The position numbers and the translations under genes are program-made. From DATJYV01 sp035499415 (GTDB lineage: Bacteria; Bacteroidota; Ignavibacteria; UBA10030): a stretch of 36,869 nucleotides of DNA. Below, piece by piece: positions 1 to 7,095 of the stretch. Where the stretch lies: assembly GCA_035499415.1 (NCBI GenBank), contig DATJYV010000126.1:1-36869 (forward strand), in the 5' to 3' direction. How positions within the stretch are numbered: the first letter of the stretch is position 1; each line of letters starts with the position of its first letter. The notes beneath the pieces are model-generated. The model was not told the DNA's origin, searched no databases, and worked only from the letters and a program-made list of their open reading frames with translations.

Positions 1-1104
1 ACCGGGAAGCCGGCTCGCATACGCGCGCGAAAACTGCTGGACGAACCTCGCGCGGCGCGCTTCAAGAGCACGCTGGAAGTCGCCGCTTTGAGGGTTCTCA
101 GACTTCATGCGCTCCAGGATTCGCAGGACGCCGGCAATGTCAACATGAATCCGCCTCGCCATATCCGAATCCGGAGGGACAACCACGAACTGGTCCGGCC
201 GCGGAACATTCCGGATGACATCGAAGACATGTTCGGGGTCGGCTGCCGGCAAATCACGCGACGTAAACGTGTAGGGTGCGTCGACCTGCTCGAGGAGCTT
301 GCCGAATCGGTTTCGCTGTCGTTCCTCCAGCGATGCCGCAATGCCCGACACCATCGCACGGCCCACCTGCGGGAGGCCCGGATTGATCGCGATCTCGTCA
401 TGCTCTCCCACGAGGACGCACGCCTGGAGTTGCCGCCGCGCCAGGTCGAAGATGGAATCGATCGTGGATTCCTGCTTCTTCGTGGCGTGGATGTCGGCAT
501 AAAATTTATCCATGGTGAGCGGCGCCGAGACCGGATGCGGCGTCTTTCCGACCTCGATGCGATATCCTGTTTTTGCAGATTCGTCGATCCGGAGGGCGGT
601 CTCCGACTTCGCGTCGAGAGGAAGCGTGCCGCGCAGGGCAAACTGAAGTACCTGGTTGTTATCCAGGTTCGTAAGGAGCGGGAGGATGGAACCCTGGAGA
701 ATTCCCCGTTCGTACGCCGACTTCACGGCGCCCGACCCTGCCGTCAGGTAATGGACGATCGGCAGACGGTTTCGAAAGACCGCCGTACCGCCTGCAATTA
801 CGGCCACCACCGCCAGGGACGAGACGAGGGGAATGTACTTCCGCGGAAACGGAAGAAGGTCCCGTTGTTCGCGGAGGCGGTCTTCAAGGTTCGTCGAGAG
901 CCGGGTCCAGAACGCACCGTCCGATGCGACGCGTTTCTGGGCGCGAAGCAGGGCGTTGAGACCCTGCAATTCCTTCAACTCTTTCCGCGCGTCGGGGTGA
1001 CTCTCGAGATACCGTTCGACCTCCCGAAGTTCCTGGTCTCCAAGTTGATGGTCTATATAAAGAGAGAGGCGACGGGAAAGTTCAGATGGTGACAATGATT
1101 TCAT
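1..1104 (-). CDS. Membrane anti-sigma factor, partial at left edge
   Basis: This frame is open from an ATG at 1104 to the window edge (368 codons seen, C-terminus missing). The start lies 3 bases after the stop of the sigma-factor gene, and its ribosome site (AGGAGAT) is inside the end of that gene, so translation is probably coupled. Residues 9-46 resemble the N-terminal helices of zf-HC2-type anti-sigma domains, with a YIDHQLG-type start. The usual zinc ligands of the CxxC part are absent: the segment reads ESHPDARKEL (34-43). One hydrophobic membrane segment spans about residues 90-110. The rest would lie outside the cytoplasm and is not recognised. Inferred role: hold the adjacent ECF sigma factor at the membrane until a signal releases it. 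The role rests mainly on the gene pair and topology, not on a catalytic motif. Confidence 0.72.
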   Translation of the reverse strand, partial: MKSLSPSELSRRLSLYIDHQLGDQELREVERYLESHPDARKELKELQGLNALLRAQKRVASDGAFWTRLSTNLEDRLREQRDLLPFPRKYIPLVSSLAVVAVIAGGTAVFRNRLPIVHYLTAGSGAVKSAYERGILQGSILPLLTNLDNNQVLQFALRGTLPLDAKSETALRIDESAKTGYRIEVGKTPHPVSAPLTMDKFYADIHATKKQESTIDSIFDLARRQLQACVLVGEHDEIAINPGLPQVGRAMVSGIAASLEERQRNRFGKLLEQVDAPYTFTSRDLPAADPEHVFDVIRNVPRPDQFVVVPPDSDMARRIHVDIAGVLRILERMKSENPQSGDFQRALEARRARFVQQFSRAYASRLPG

Positions 1105-1107
1105 CGG

Positions 1108-1824
1108 TCATATCTCCTGCAGTAATGGCTGAAGCGCCTTGCGAAGCATTGCGCGAGCCCGCGATAGTCGCGATTTTACCGTGCCGATCTCGCATTGCAT
1201 GACGTCGGCGATTTCTTCGTAGGACAATCCCTCAAGATCCTTCAGCACGATCGCTGTCCGAAACTTCTCCGGAAGAGTCTTGAGTCCCAGCGTTACAAGT
1301 TCCGCCGTATCACGGTCGGCCGGAGGGACCGCGATCCTCGCCTCCAGTTCCTCTGCGATGCCTTCGTCCAGGTTCTGAAATGAGAAGAATCGCCGGAATT
1401 TCCTCTTGCGGAGTTCGTCGCGACTTTTGTTTACGGCGATTCGGTAGACCCAGGTGTAGAAGGAGGATTCGAATCGAAATCGGTCGAGCGCTTCGTATGC
1501 CTTGATAAATACTTCCTGGGCAATGTCCTCGACGACCGCCGGATCATGAAAGATGGAGAAGATGAGATTTCTGACGCGATCCTGATGACGTTCGACCAAC
1601 AGCTTGAAGGTATGACGGTCGCCCGCCTTGAACATCGTGATGAGGGCTTCGTCGCTCTTGGCTGCGAGCGATTGGTCGGTTTCTGTGTGAGGGATGGAGG
1701 CGCTGTCGGGGAGCACGCGGGTTCGGTGTTGGTAGATGGAAGTTACAGAACTTCTCTCACCCGCGCCAAACGACTTGCGCGGCGGATCAAGGGCGAGCGA
1801 TCCGTCGAATGAGTGAAGTTCCAC
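1108..1824 (-). CDS. ECF-type RNA polymerase sigma factor
   Basis: RNA polymerase sigma-70 family, extracytoplasmic-function class. In the longest reading (GTG at 1881, 257 codons) the sigma-2 region begins near residue 76 and contains the DIAQEVFIKAYEAL and YTWVYRIAVNKSRDELRKRK segments used for core binding and -10 recognition. Sigma-4 (about 190-250) ends in a helix-turn-helix with LEGLSYEEIADVMQ and GTVKSRLSRAR. I prefer the GTG at 1824 (238 aa) because a GGAGG lies 5 bases upstream of it, whereas 1881 has no usable ribosome site and lies almost at the predicted transcription start. Even then about 55 residues without recognised features precede sigma-2. It is followed 3 bases later by a membrane anti-sigma gene, the standard arrangement for a signal-responsive regulator. 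Confidence 0.88.
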   Translation of the reverse strand: MELHSFDGSLALDPPRKSFGAGERSSVTSIYQHRTRVLPDSASIPHTETDQSLAAKSDEALITMFKAGDRHTFKLLVERHQDRVRNLIFSIFHDPAVVEDIAQEVFIKAYEALDRFRFESSFYTWVYRIAVNKSRDELRKRKFRRFFSFQNLDEGIAEELEARIAVPPADRDTAELVTLGLKTLPEKFRTAIVLKDLEGLSYEEIADVMQCEIGTVKSRLSRARAMLRKALQPLLQEI

Positions 1825-1893
1825 TGGTGCCTCCACAGTTTTTCCGGGACGGCCGATCCCGGTCTTCTTGTGCGATTCCACCTCATACGATTG

Positions 1894-1919
1894 GACGGAT
1901 CACGCATCGTTCCTGTTCC
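1894..1919 (-). promoter_or_regulatory. Candidate ECF-type autoregulatory promoter
   Basis: On the minus strand GGAAC (1919-1915) is followed after 17 bases by CGTC (1897-1894). This matches the GGAAC-N16/17-CGT pattern typical of many ECF sigma factors. It sits between the nuoF terminator and the sigma gene and would start RNA near 1886-1888, giving a leader of about 60 bases before the GTG at 1824. ECF sigma genes are often transcribed by their own product. Seen by eye only; a chance match is possible. Confidence 0.42.
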
Positions 1920-1921
1920 CT

Positions 1922-1964
1922 CAAAACAAAAAAACCCGCGCAGAGTCGGCCTCCACGCGGGTTT
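1922..1964 (-). terminator. Rho-independent terminator after nuoF
   Basis: On the minus strand a 9-bp perfect stem, AAACCCGCG with CGCGGGTTT (1964-1956 with 1940-1932), and a 15-base loop are followed by a run of T interrupted by one G. It begins about 20 bases after the nuoF stop and separates the nuo genes from the sigma/anti-sigma pair. Confidence 0.9.
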
Positions 1965-1983
1965 CGACAAATACACTTCCGAA

Positions 1984-3294
1984 TTAAGCTGCGGCCGGCT
2001 CAGCCGTTCCAGCCGCTTCGGGAACAGTCCGCCTCTCGAATTCGTCCCGGAACCGCTTGACCATGGCCTGCACAGGCCACGCGGCGGCGTCGCCCAGCGC
2101 GCAAATCGTATTCCCCTCGATGTTGTTCGCAACTTCGAGCAACAGGTCGATGTCCTGTTTCCGTGCCTGCGATTCCTCGAAGCGTTTGAGGATCTTCCAC
2201 ATCCATCCCGTCCCCTCCCTGCACGGCGTACACTGGCCGCACGATTCGTGATAATAAAACTTTGCGATGCGCGTCAATACGCGAATAAGGTCGGTATCTT
2301 CGTCCATGACAATCACCCCCGCTGTGCCCACCGCCGACCCGGCAGCTTTCAGCGAATCGGCATCCATGCGCACGCCCTCGAGGGCTTCGCCCCGGAGAAT
2401 CATCGTCGAGGAACCGCCGGGGATCACCGCCTTGATTCGCTTGTTGCCGGGAACGCCGCCGGCCCACTTGTGAATGATTTCCAGGAGCGGCTCGCCGGTC
2501 GCCATCTCAAACACGCCAGGGTTGTTCACATGCCCGCTGACGCCGACGAGGATCGGACCCGGATGCTTCGGCGTTCCGATCTTCGAATACCATTCCCATC
2601 CCCTGTCGATAATAACGGGGACGTTCGCAATCGTTTCGACGTTGTTGATCGTCGTGGGACATCCCCACAATCCGAATTGCGCCGGGAAAGGCGGCTTGAC
2701 ACGCGGATACCCGCGATCGCCCTCCAGCGAATTCATGAGAGCCGATTCCTCGCCGCAGATGTAAGCCCCGGCTCCGACGTGGATGTAGATGTTCGTCGAA
2801 AAGCCGCTTCCGCAGATCTTGTCGCCGACGAAGTTGTTCGCGTACGCATCCGCGAGGGCCTTCTCCATCATCTTCGCCCATCGTGCGTATTCTCCACGCA
2901 CGTAGAGATACGCAGTCGCAACCCCCATGGCATAACACGCGATGGCAATTCCCTCGATCAGCTGGTGCGGGTTGAATTCGAAAATCTGGCGGTCCTTGAA
3001 TGTGCCCGGCTCGGATTCATCACCATTCACGCAGAGGTACTTCGGCTTGGCAGATTGCTTCGGCATGAATGTCCATTTCAACCCCGTCGGAAAGCAGGCG
3101 CCGCCTCTTCCCCGAAGGTTTGATTTCTTCACTTCGTCTGTCACTTCTTCCGGCTTCATACCGAGCGCCTTCTTCAGCGCTTTGTATCCGCCGCTGGCGA
3201 GATAGACGTCGATCTTGTGGTAGTCCTTGATATCCGGAAGGATGACCGGAGACCAGGATGAGGCCTTCGTGCTGTCGGATGGCCTGCTCATCAT
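1984..3294 (-). CDS. nuoF: NADH-quinone oxidoreductase subunit F
   Basis: The 436-aa NADH-oxidising subunit of respiratory complex I (cytoplasmic peripheral arm), which binds FMN, NADH and one [4Fe-4S] cluster (N3). The RGRGGACFPTGLKW stretch (about 61-74) is the flavin/NADH-site signature. Cluster ligands appear as ESCGQCTPC (C352, C355, C358) plus C398 in NTICALGD. Length is normal for the family. The ATG at 3294 overlaps the nuoE stop as ATGA; a second ATG follows immediately. It is the last gene of the nuoA-F run, with a terminator right after it. nuoG and the membrane-arm genes are not adjacent. Confidence 0.97.
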   Translation of the reverse strand: MMSRPSDSTKASSWSPVILPDIKDYHKIDVYLASGGYKALKKALGMKPEEVTDEVKKSNLRGRGGACFPTGLKWTFMPKQSAKPKYLCVNGDESEPGTFKDRQIFEFNPHQLIEGIAIACYAMGVATAYLYVRGEYARWAKMMEKALADAYANNFVGDKICGSGFSTNIYIHVGAGAYICGEESALMNSLEGDRGYPRVKPPFPAQFGLWGCPTTINNVETIANVPVIIDRGWEWYSKIGTPKHPGPILVGVSGHVNNPGVFEMATGEPLLEIIHKWAGGVPGNKRIKAVIPGGSSTMILRGEALEGVRMDADSLKAAGSAVGTAGVIVMDEDTDLIRVLTRIAKFYYHESCGQCTPCREGTGWMWKILKRFEESQARKQDIDLLLEVANNIEGNTICALGDAAAWPVQAMVKRFRDEFERRTVPEAAGTAEPAAA

Positions 3295-3755
3295 CGAAGC
3301 TCGTCCAGAATTTTATCGACTTTCCTGGTATCGAGGTTTTCGTAGTACGTCTCACCGACGGCGAACATCGGCGCTTTCCCGCAGGCTCCCATGCACTCGA
3401 CCTCGCCGAGAGAATACCGCCTGTCCTTTGTCGTCTCACCGCATTTGATACCCAGCTTGCCCTCCAGGTGGCTCATGATTTCACCCGATCCCCGGAGCAT
3501 GCAAGATACGTTTGTGCAGACCTCGATATGGTACTTCCCGGCGGGTTTCGAGCGGAACATGGTGTAAAACGTAACGACCCCGAGAACGTGACCGTACGGG
3601 ACGCCCAGTAATCCGGCCGCATATTTCATCGACTCCTCGGAGATGAAGCCGTACTCCTCCTGGATCATCCACAGGAGCGGCAGGGTCAACGCCTTGGTCT
3701 CCGGGTAGCGGCGCTTCAGCGCGTCGAATCGCTCGAGGTTTGCGGAAGACAACAT
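3291..3755 (-). CDS. nuoE: NADH-quinone oxidoreductase subunit E
   Basis: The 154-aa thioredoxin-like [2Fe-2S] subunit (cluster N1a) that partners NuoF in the NADH-dehydrogenase module of complex I. The four cluster cysteines are visible as C80-x4-C85 (CTNVSC) and C121-x3-C125 (CMGAC). The N-terminal helical bundle has the expected LPLLWMIQEEYGFIS segment. It is separated from nuoD by 207 bases that carry degenerate TTGGTGA repeats but no recognised gene. Its stop overlaps the nuoF start (ATGA), so E and F are translationally coupled. Confidence 0.97.
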   Translation of the reverse strand: MLSSANLERFDALKRRYPETKALTLPLLWMIQEEYGFISEESMKYAAGLLGVPYGHVLGVVTFYTMFRSKPAGKYHIEVCTNVSCMLRGSGEIMSHLEGKLGIKCGETTKDRRYSLGEVECMGACGKAPMFAVGETYYENLDTRKVDKILDELR

Positions 3756-3771
3756 GGGCGGAGTAGTTCTT

Positions 3772-3811
3772 GGAATTTGGTAAGTGGTTAATCTGGTGAT
3801 TGGGGAACTGG
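3772..3811 (+). repeat. Degenerate TTGG heptad repeat, left end of nuoD-nuoE gap
   Basis: Imperfect repeats with TGG at 3771, 3778, 3785, 3794, 3801 and 3809 (spacings of 7, 7, 9, 7 and 8). The sequence from GGAATTTGGTAA to GGTGATTGGG is closely similar to the reverse complements of 3927-3964 and 14680-14720. Non-coding, in the gap between nuoE and nuoD. Confidence 0.55.
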
Positions 3812-3926
3812 AGGCGCGATAAGTCTGATGGATGCGCTATAATCTTTTTCGTACCGGTTCATCACGCTCGCTCTGCATCAGCCTCTTCAAATCCGCAAAC
3901 AAAAGGAATCGACGTCAGTCTCTTCA

Positions 3927-3964
3927 TCAATGACCCAATCACCAAATCGAAAATTACCAATTCT
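3927..3964 (-). repeat. Degenerate TTGG heptad repeat, inverted copy
   Basis: On the minus strand this reads AGAATTGGTAA, then about 7 bases, then TTTGGTGATTGGG. It matches 3772-3811 but in the opposite orientation, so the two lie at either end of the nuoE-nuoD gap and could pair imperfectly in RNA. The copy ends within the nuoD stop codon (3965-3963). Confidence 0.55.
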
Positions 3965-5225
3965 ACTTATCTGCCTCGCCCATGACCGGATCAAGGCTGC
4001 CGATGATCGCGACGACGTCGGAGATCATGGCTCCCCGGATGAGTTCGGGAAGGGACTGGAGATTTACAAACGATGGAGAACGAATCTTCAGGCGCCACGG
4101 ATGGCCGTCTCCCTTGCTATGAATGTAAAACCCAAGCTCTCCCTTTGATGATTCTCCCGCAAAATAGATCTCGCCCACCGGAGGTTCGACCCCGAAATTC
4201 ACGATCATGAAATCGTGGATCAGCTCTTCCATCCGCGTATACACTCTTTCTTTTCGCGGGAGAACTTTCTTCGGTTTGAAGGCATGCACCTCGCCGGAGG
4301 GCATCCGTTCCAGCGCCTGACGAACGATCTTGACGCTTTCCTTCATCTCGGCCACGCGCTGATAGTACCGTGCCAGCGTGTCTCCTCCGGTGTATGTCGG
4401 GACGTCAAAATCCAGGTCCTTGTAGACGAGGTACGGGTCCGACCGGCGAAGGTCGTGTTCGACACCGCACGCACGAAGTCCCGGTCCGGTCAATCCATAT
4501 GCGATCGCCGTTTCTTTCGATATGACGCCGATGCCGTCGGTCCGCTCGACGAAGATCCGGTTTTTGTTCAGCAGGGCTTCGCATTCGCCGATGTTCGCCG
4601 GAAATTCGGAAATGTACGTCTCGATCATCTTGTCGACACCCGGGAGCAAGTCCTGCGCCAGCCCGCCGATCCGCGTAAAGCTGGTTGTGAAGCGTGCGCC
4701 GGCAATTCGTTCGAAGATGTCGTAAAGTTTCTCCCGTTCCCGGAACGTCCACATGAAGACGGTGAGGGCGCCGACGTCCATCGCAAGCGACCCCAGCCAG
4801 AGAAGATGCGAGGACAGCCGTGCGAGCTCCGATATCACGGTGCGGATGTACTGCGCCCGGGGAGGCGCTTCGATGCCGAGAAGTTTTTCGACCGCTAGAG
4901 CGTAGATCGTGTTGTTGGAAAGGGGTGCCAGGTAGTCGAGGCGGTCGGTGTGCGGAATGAATTCATGGAACGAGCAGTTCTCCGCAAGCTTCTCGTATCC
5001 CCGGTGCAGGTATCCGAGCTCCGGCACGCATCCCACAACCGTCTCGCCATCCAGCTTCACGAGCAATCGCAGGACGCCGTGCGTTGCGGGATGCTGTGGG
5101 CCCATGTTCAGAACCATCTCACTCTCGAGCGGATCCTCGAACGAGATGCTCGTATTCTGATCCTCGAGCGCTTCCAGAATCTTCGAGCGATGTGCGGTTT
5201 CGGCAACTCGGGGTTCCATCGTCAT
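3963..5225 (-). CDS. nuoD: NADH-quinone oxidoreductase subunit D
   Basis: The 420-aa 49-kDa-type subunit of complex I, which forms the quinone-binding cavity together with NuoB. The family signature NMGPQHPATHGVLRL is present near residue 40, followed by ELGYLHRGYEKLAE. The C-terminus has the conserved IIGSLDPVMGEADK ending of the hydrogenase-like fold. The ATG at 5225 overlaps the nuoC stop (ATGA). Full length with no frame break. C and D are separate genes, not fused as in E. coli. Confidence 0.97.
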   Translation of the reverse strand: MTMEPRVAETAHRSKILEALEDQNTSISFEDPLESEMVLNMGPQHPATHGVLRLLVKLDGETVVGCVPELGYLHRGYEKLAENCSFHEFIPHTDRLDYLAPLSNNTIYALAVEKLLGIEAPPRAQYIRTVISELARLSSHLLWLGSLAMDVGALTVFMWTFREREKLYDIFERIAGARFTTSFTRIGGLAQDLLPGVDKMIETYISEFPANIGECEALLNKNRIFVERTDGIGVISKETAIAYGLTGPGLRACGVEHDLRRSDPYLVYKDLDFDVPTYTGGDTLARYYQRVAEMKESVKIVRQALERMPSGEVHAFKPKKVLPRKERVYTRMEELIHDFMIVNFGVEPPVGEIYFAGESSKGELGFYIHSKGDGHPWRLKIRSPSFVNLQSLPELIRGAMISDVVAIIGSLDPVMGEADK

Positions 5226-5704
5226 TTCTTGGGAAGGAAAAGCGATCCGGGGATCCCCATCAACGGAAAATCCTTGCGAAGTGGGAAGTGTTCGAACTCC
5301 TCGGGCATGTAGATGCGTCGCAGGTCGGGATGGCCGTCGAAGATAATGCCGAACATATCGAACGTCTCCCGCTCGTGCCAGTTCGCCGTCGGCCAGACGC
5401 CGGTTACGGTCCGGACATGAGGGTCATCCTCCTCGACAAACGTCTTGAGGCGGATTCGAATCTTGTTCGTGAGGGAGTAAAGATTATAGATGACGCCGAA
5501 CCGATGTGTCGGCGAATACATGTCGATACCGCATAAGTCTGCGAGCAGGTCAAACGAGAACTCCTTCGAATCCTTCAGACACGTGCAGACATCGACGATC
5601 CGGTCCTTTGCAACAACGACCGTCAGTTCGTTCCGAAATTCACCGGAGGAGACGATTGCCTCGCCGAATCGGGCTTTGAGAGATTCCAGGATTGCCTGGT
5701 TCAT
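5222..5704 (-). CDS. nuoC: NADH-quinone oxidoreductase subunit C
   Basis: The 160-aa 30-kDa subunit of complex I, a structural part of the connecting module between the NADH and quinone sites. The signature WHERETFDMFGI, then GHPDLRRIYMP and FPLRKDFPL, is present at about residues 108-148. Coupled to nuoD by a 4-base overlap. A gap of 187 bases separates it from nuoB upstream; I recognise no gene there. The gap could hold a leader or promoter but shows no clear signal. Confidence 0.96.
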   Translation of the reverse strand: MNQAILESLKARFGEAIVSSGEFRNELTVVVAKDRIVDVCTCLKDSKEFSFDLLADLCGIDMYSPTHRFGVIYNLYSLTNKIRIRLKTFVEEDDPHVRTVTGVWPTANWHERETFDMFGIIFDGHPDLRRIYMPEEFEHFPLRKDFPLMGIPGSLFLPKK

Positions 5705-5891
5705 GGAAGGCCTAGGAACTATAACCGGACATCAATTGCGGATGAGTGGGAAAAATGAGCTTGTATCCGACATCGGCAATTCCCTCCGGCACTTTGGATC
5801 GGCTGATTCCGGGATTGAAGTCCGTGTATCAGTCCTTCTTCGATCACGTGGACGATCCAGCTTCCGCCCGGAACTCCCCTTTGCCTGCGGG

Positions 5892-6407
5892 TCAGGTCGC
5901 ATGCGGCGCGAATTCGGCGGAGCGAACCGTTGCCGTTCCCCGGCTTTCGCCGCGCTGTACTTTTTCCTGGAGCAACATGAGAGCGTTGAGCAGATTGTCG
6001 GGGCGAGGGGGACAACCCGCGACATACACATCGACCGGAAGGAAGAGGTCAATTCCCTGAACCACGGAATAGGTGCGATACATGCCGCCCGAAGAAGTAC
6101 AGGCACCCATGGCAATGACCCACTTGGGTTCTGCCATCTGGTCGTAAATTTTTCGGACAACCTTCGCCATCTTGAACGTCGTGGTACCGGCGACGATCAT
6201 CACATCGGCTTGCCGGGGGGAAAAACGGAGAACCTCGGAGCCAAATCGGGCAGCGTCAAAACGGGGACCGGCAAAAGCCATCATTTCGATGGCGCAGCAT
6301 GAAATTCCCATGGGCATGGGGAAGAGGGAATTCTTGCGGCACCAGTTCACCGCAAACTCGAGCTTCGTCAGAAAGAAGCTGTCTCCCAGCGCATTTTCTA
6401 ATCCCAT
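5892..6407 (-). CDS. nuoB: NADH-quinone oxidoreductase subunit B
   Basis: The 171-aa PSST-type subunit carrying cluster N2, the last iron-sulfur centre before quinone in complex I. The four ligands are visible: adjacent C37-C38 (GISCCAIE), C103 (GACTSSGGMY) and C132 (GCPPRPDNLL). The start at 6407 overlaps the end of nuoA by 10 bases. The C-terminal tail after about residue 150 is short and unconserved. Length is normal. Confidence 0.97.
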   Translation of the reverse strand: MGLENALGDSFFLTKLEFAVNWCRKNSLFPMPMGISCCAIEMMAFAGPRFDAARFGSEVLRFSPRQADVMIVAGTTTFKMAKVVRKIYDQMAEPKWVIAMGACTSSGGMYRTYSVVQGIDLFLPVDVYVAGCPPRPDNLLNALMLLQEKVQRGESRGTATVRSAEFAPHAT

Positions 6408-6754
6408 TCAAGTGCTCCTTTCTGCCACACATAATAGTAGCCCGCCATGAGAATGGCGATAAAAACGAACATCGTCACGAATCCCTGGGCGCCCAATTGC
6501 CGAAAGCTGACGGCCCACGGGTAGAGGAACACAACCTCGATGTCGAAAATGATGAACAGCATCGCGACCATATAGAATTTGACCGGAAATCGTTCCCGTG
6601 CCGTCCGAACCGGTTCCATGCCGCTTTCGTATGTCGACAGTTTTTCTTCTGTCGGACGCTTGGGGCCGAAGAGCTCGTTGAATTTTCCCATCACGAGTCC
6701 AAACGCCATCCCGCCCGCGAGCATCACGAAAATCGGGAAATATTGCTCAAGCAT
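6398..6754 (-). CDS. nuoA: NADH-quinone oxidoreductase subunit A
   Basis: The 118-aa membrane subunit of complex I with three predicted transmembrane helices (about residues 5-25, 60-82 and 90-112). The conserved FxPYESG-like loop appears as STYESGMEP, and the second helix contains FIIFDIEVVFLYPWA, a family hallmark. The frame is open further upstream to 6820, but homologues begin at the MLEQYFPIF methionine (6754). No clear ribosome site precedes it. First gene of the nuoA-F run. Confidence 0.94.
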   Translation of the reverse strand: MLEQYFPIFVMLAGGMAFGLVMGKFNELFGPKRPTEEKLSTYESGMEPVRTARERFPVKFYMVAMLFIIFDIEVVFLYPWAVSFRQLGAQGFVTMFVFIAILMAGYYYVWQKGALEWD

Positions 6755-7018
6755 AGTGAAGAATTTTAGGGAAAAATGGAGAGAGATGCAAATGGAGGGT
6801 AGTGTCCTATTTCCAAGCAACCGTCACCCCGGACTAGGTTCGGGGTCTGTGAACGTCAGATGCTGAAACGAGTTCAGCATGACGCTTCCTTAATACTTAT
6901 CGATCCGCGGTCAGCGACTCCCCGGATGAACGCGCCCCGGTTTTCAACGGCGCAACAAGCAATCGGAATCGACTTCAAGGCGTTTTCGCGAACTGCAAAC
7001 AAGCCATGCAATTGAAGA
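6755..7018. other. Intergenic region upstream of nuoA
   Basis: Non-coding. On the minus strand CAAA/TTTG at 6792-6789 and TAAAATTC at 6768-6761 are separated by 20 bases. This weakly resembles the Bacteroidota TTTG-N19-TAnnTTTG promoter and would start RNA almost at the nuoA ATG. The match is poor. The region also contains the palindromic element at 6821-6884. Short open frames between 6874 and 7059 have no support. Confidence 0.4.
6821..6884 (+). repeat. Double-hairpin intergenic palindromic element
   Basis: Two adjacent inverted repeats: a near-palindrome from ACCCCG (6826) to CGGGGT (6846), then a perfect 8-bp pair ATGCTGAA / TTCAGCAT (6860-6880) with a 5-base loop. The flanks GTCACCC and GGGTCTG also bound the element at 14519-14599, which suggests one dispersed family. 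It resembles the REP-like intergenic palindromes found in many bacteria. Confidence 0.6.
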
Positions 7019-7054
7019 GCAAAAAAAATCCCGTCGGCTGGAAGACCGACGGGA
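7019..7054 (-). terminator. Rho-independent terminator after the DUF4440 lipoprotein gene
   Basis: On the minus strand TCCCGTCGG pairs with CCGACGGGA (9 bp, 8-base loop; 7054-7046 with 7037-7029) and is followed by eight T. It lies about 40 bases after the stop at 7096. Confidence 0.9.
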
Positions 7055-7095
7055 CGCACGAGCTGTCGGAACGTTTATTACCGTTTTCCTCGACT

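Noticed and set aside
1813..3123. A 436-codon plus-strand open frame opposite nuoF
   Set aside because: Antisense to a complete nuoF with intact cofactor motifs; composition is that of a shadow frame.
5705..5891. A missing gene or C-terminal extension of nuoB in the nuoB-nuoC gap
   Set aside because: All minus-strand frames were read; the nuoB frame hits several stops and the others show no family resemblance.
6874..7059. A 61-codon minus-strand frame between the DUF4440 lipoprotein gene and nuoA
   Set aside because: It covers the terminator at 7019-7054 and part of a palindromic element, so it is not a gene.
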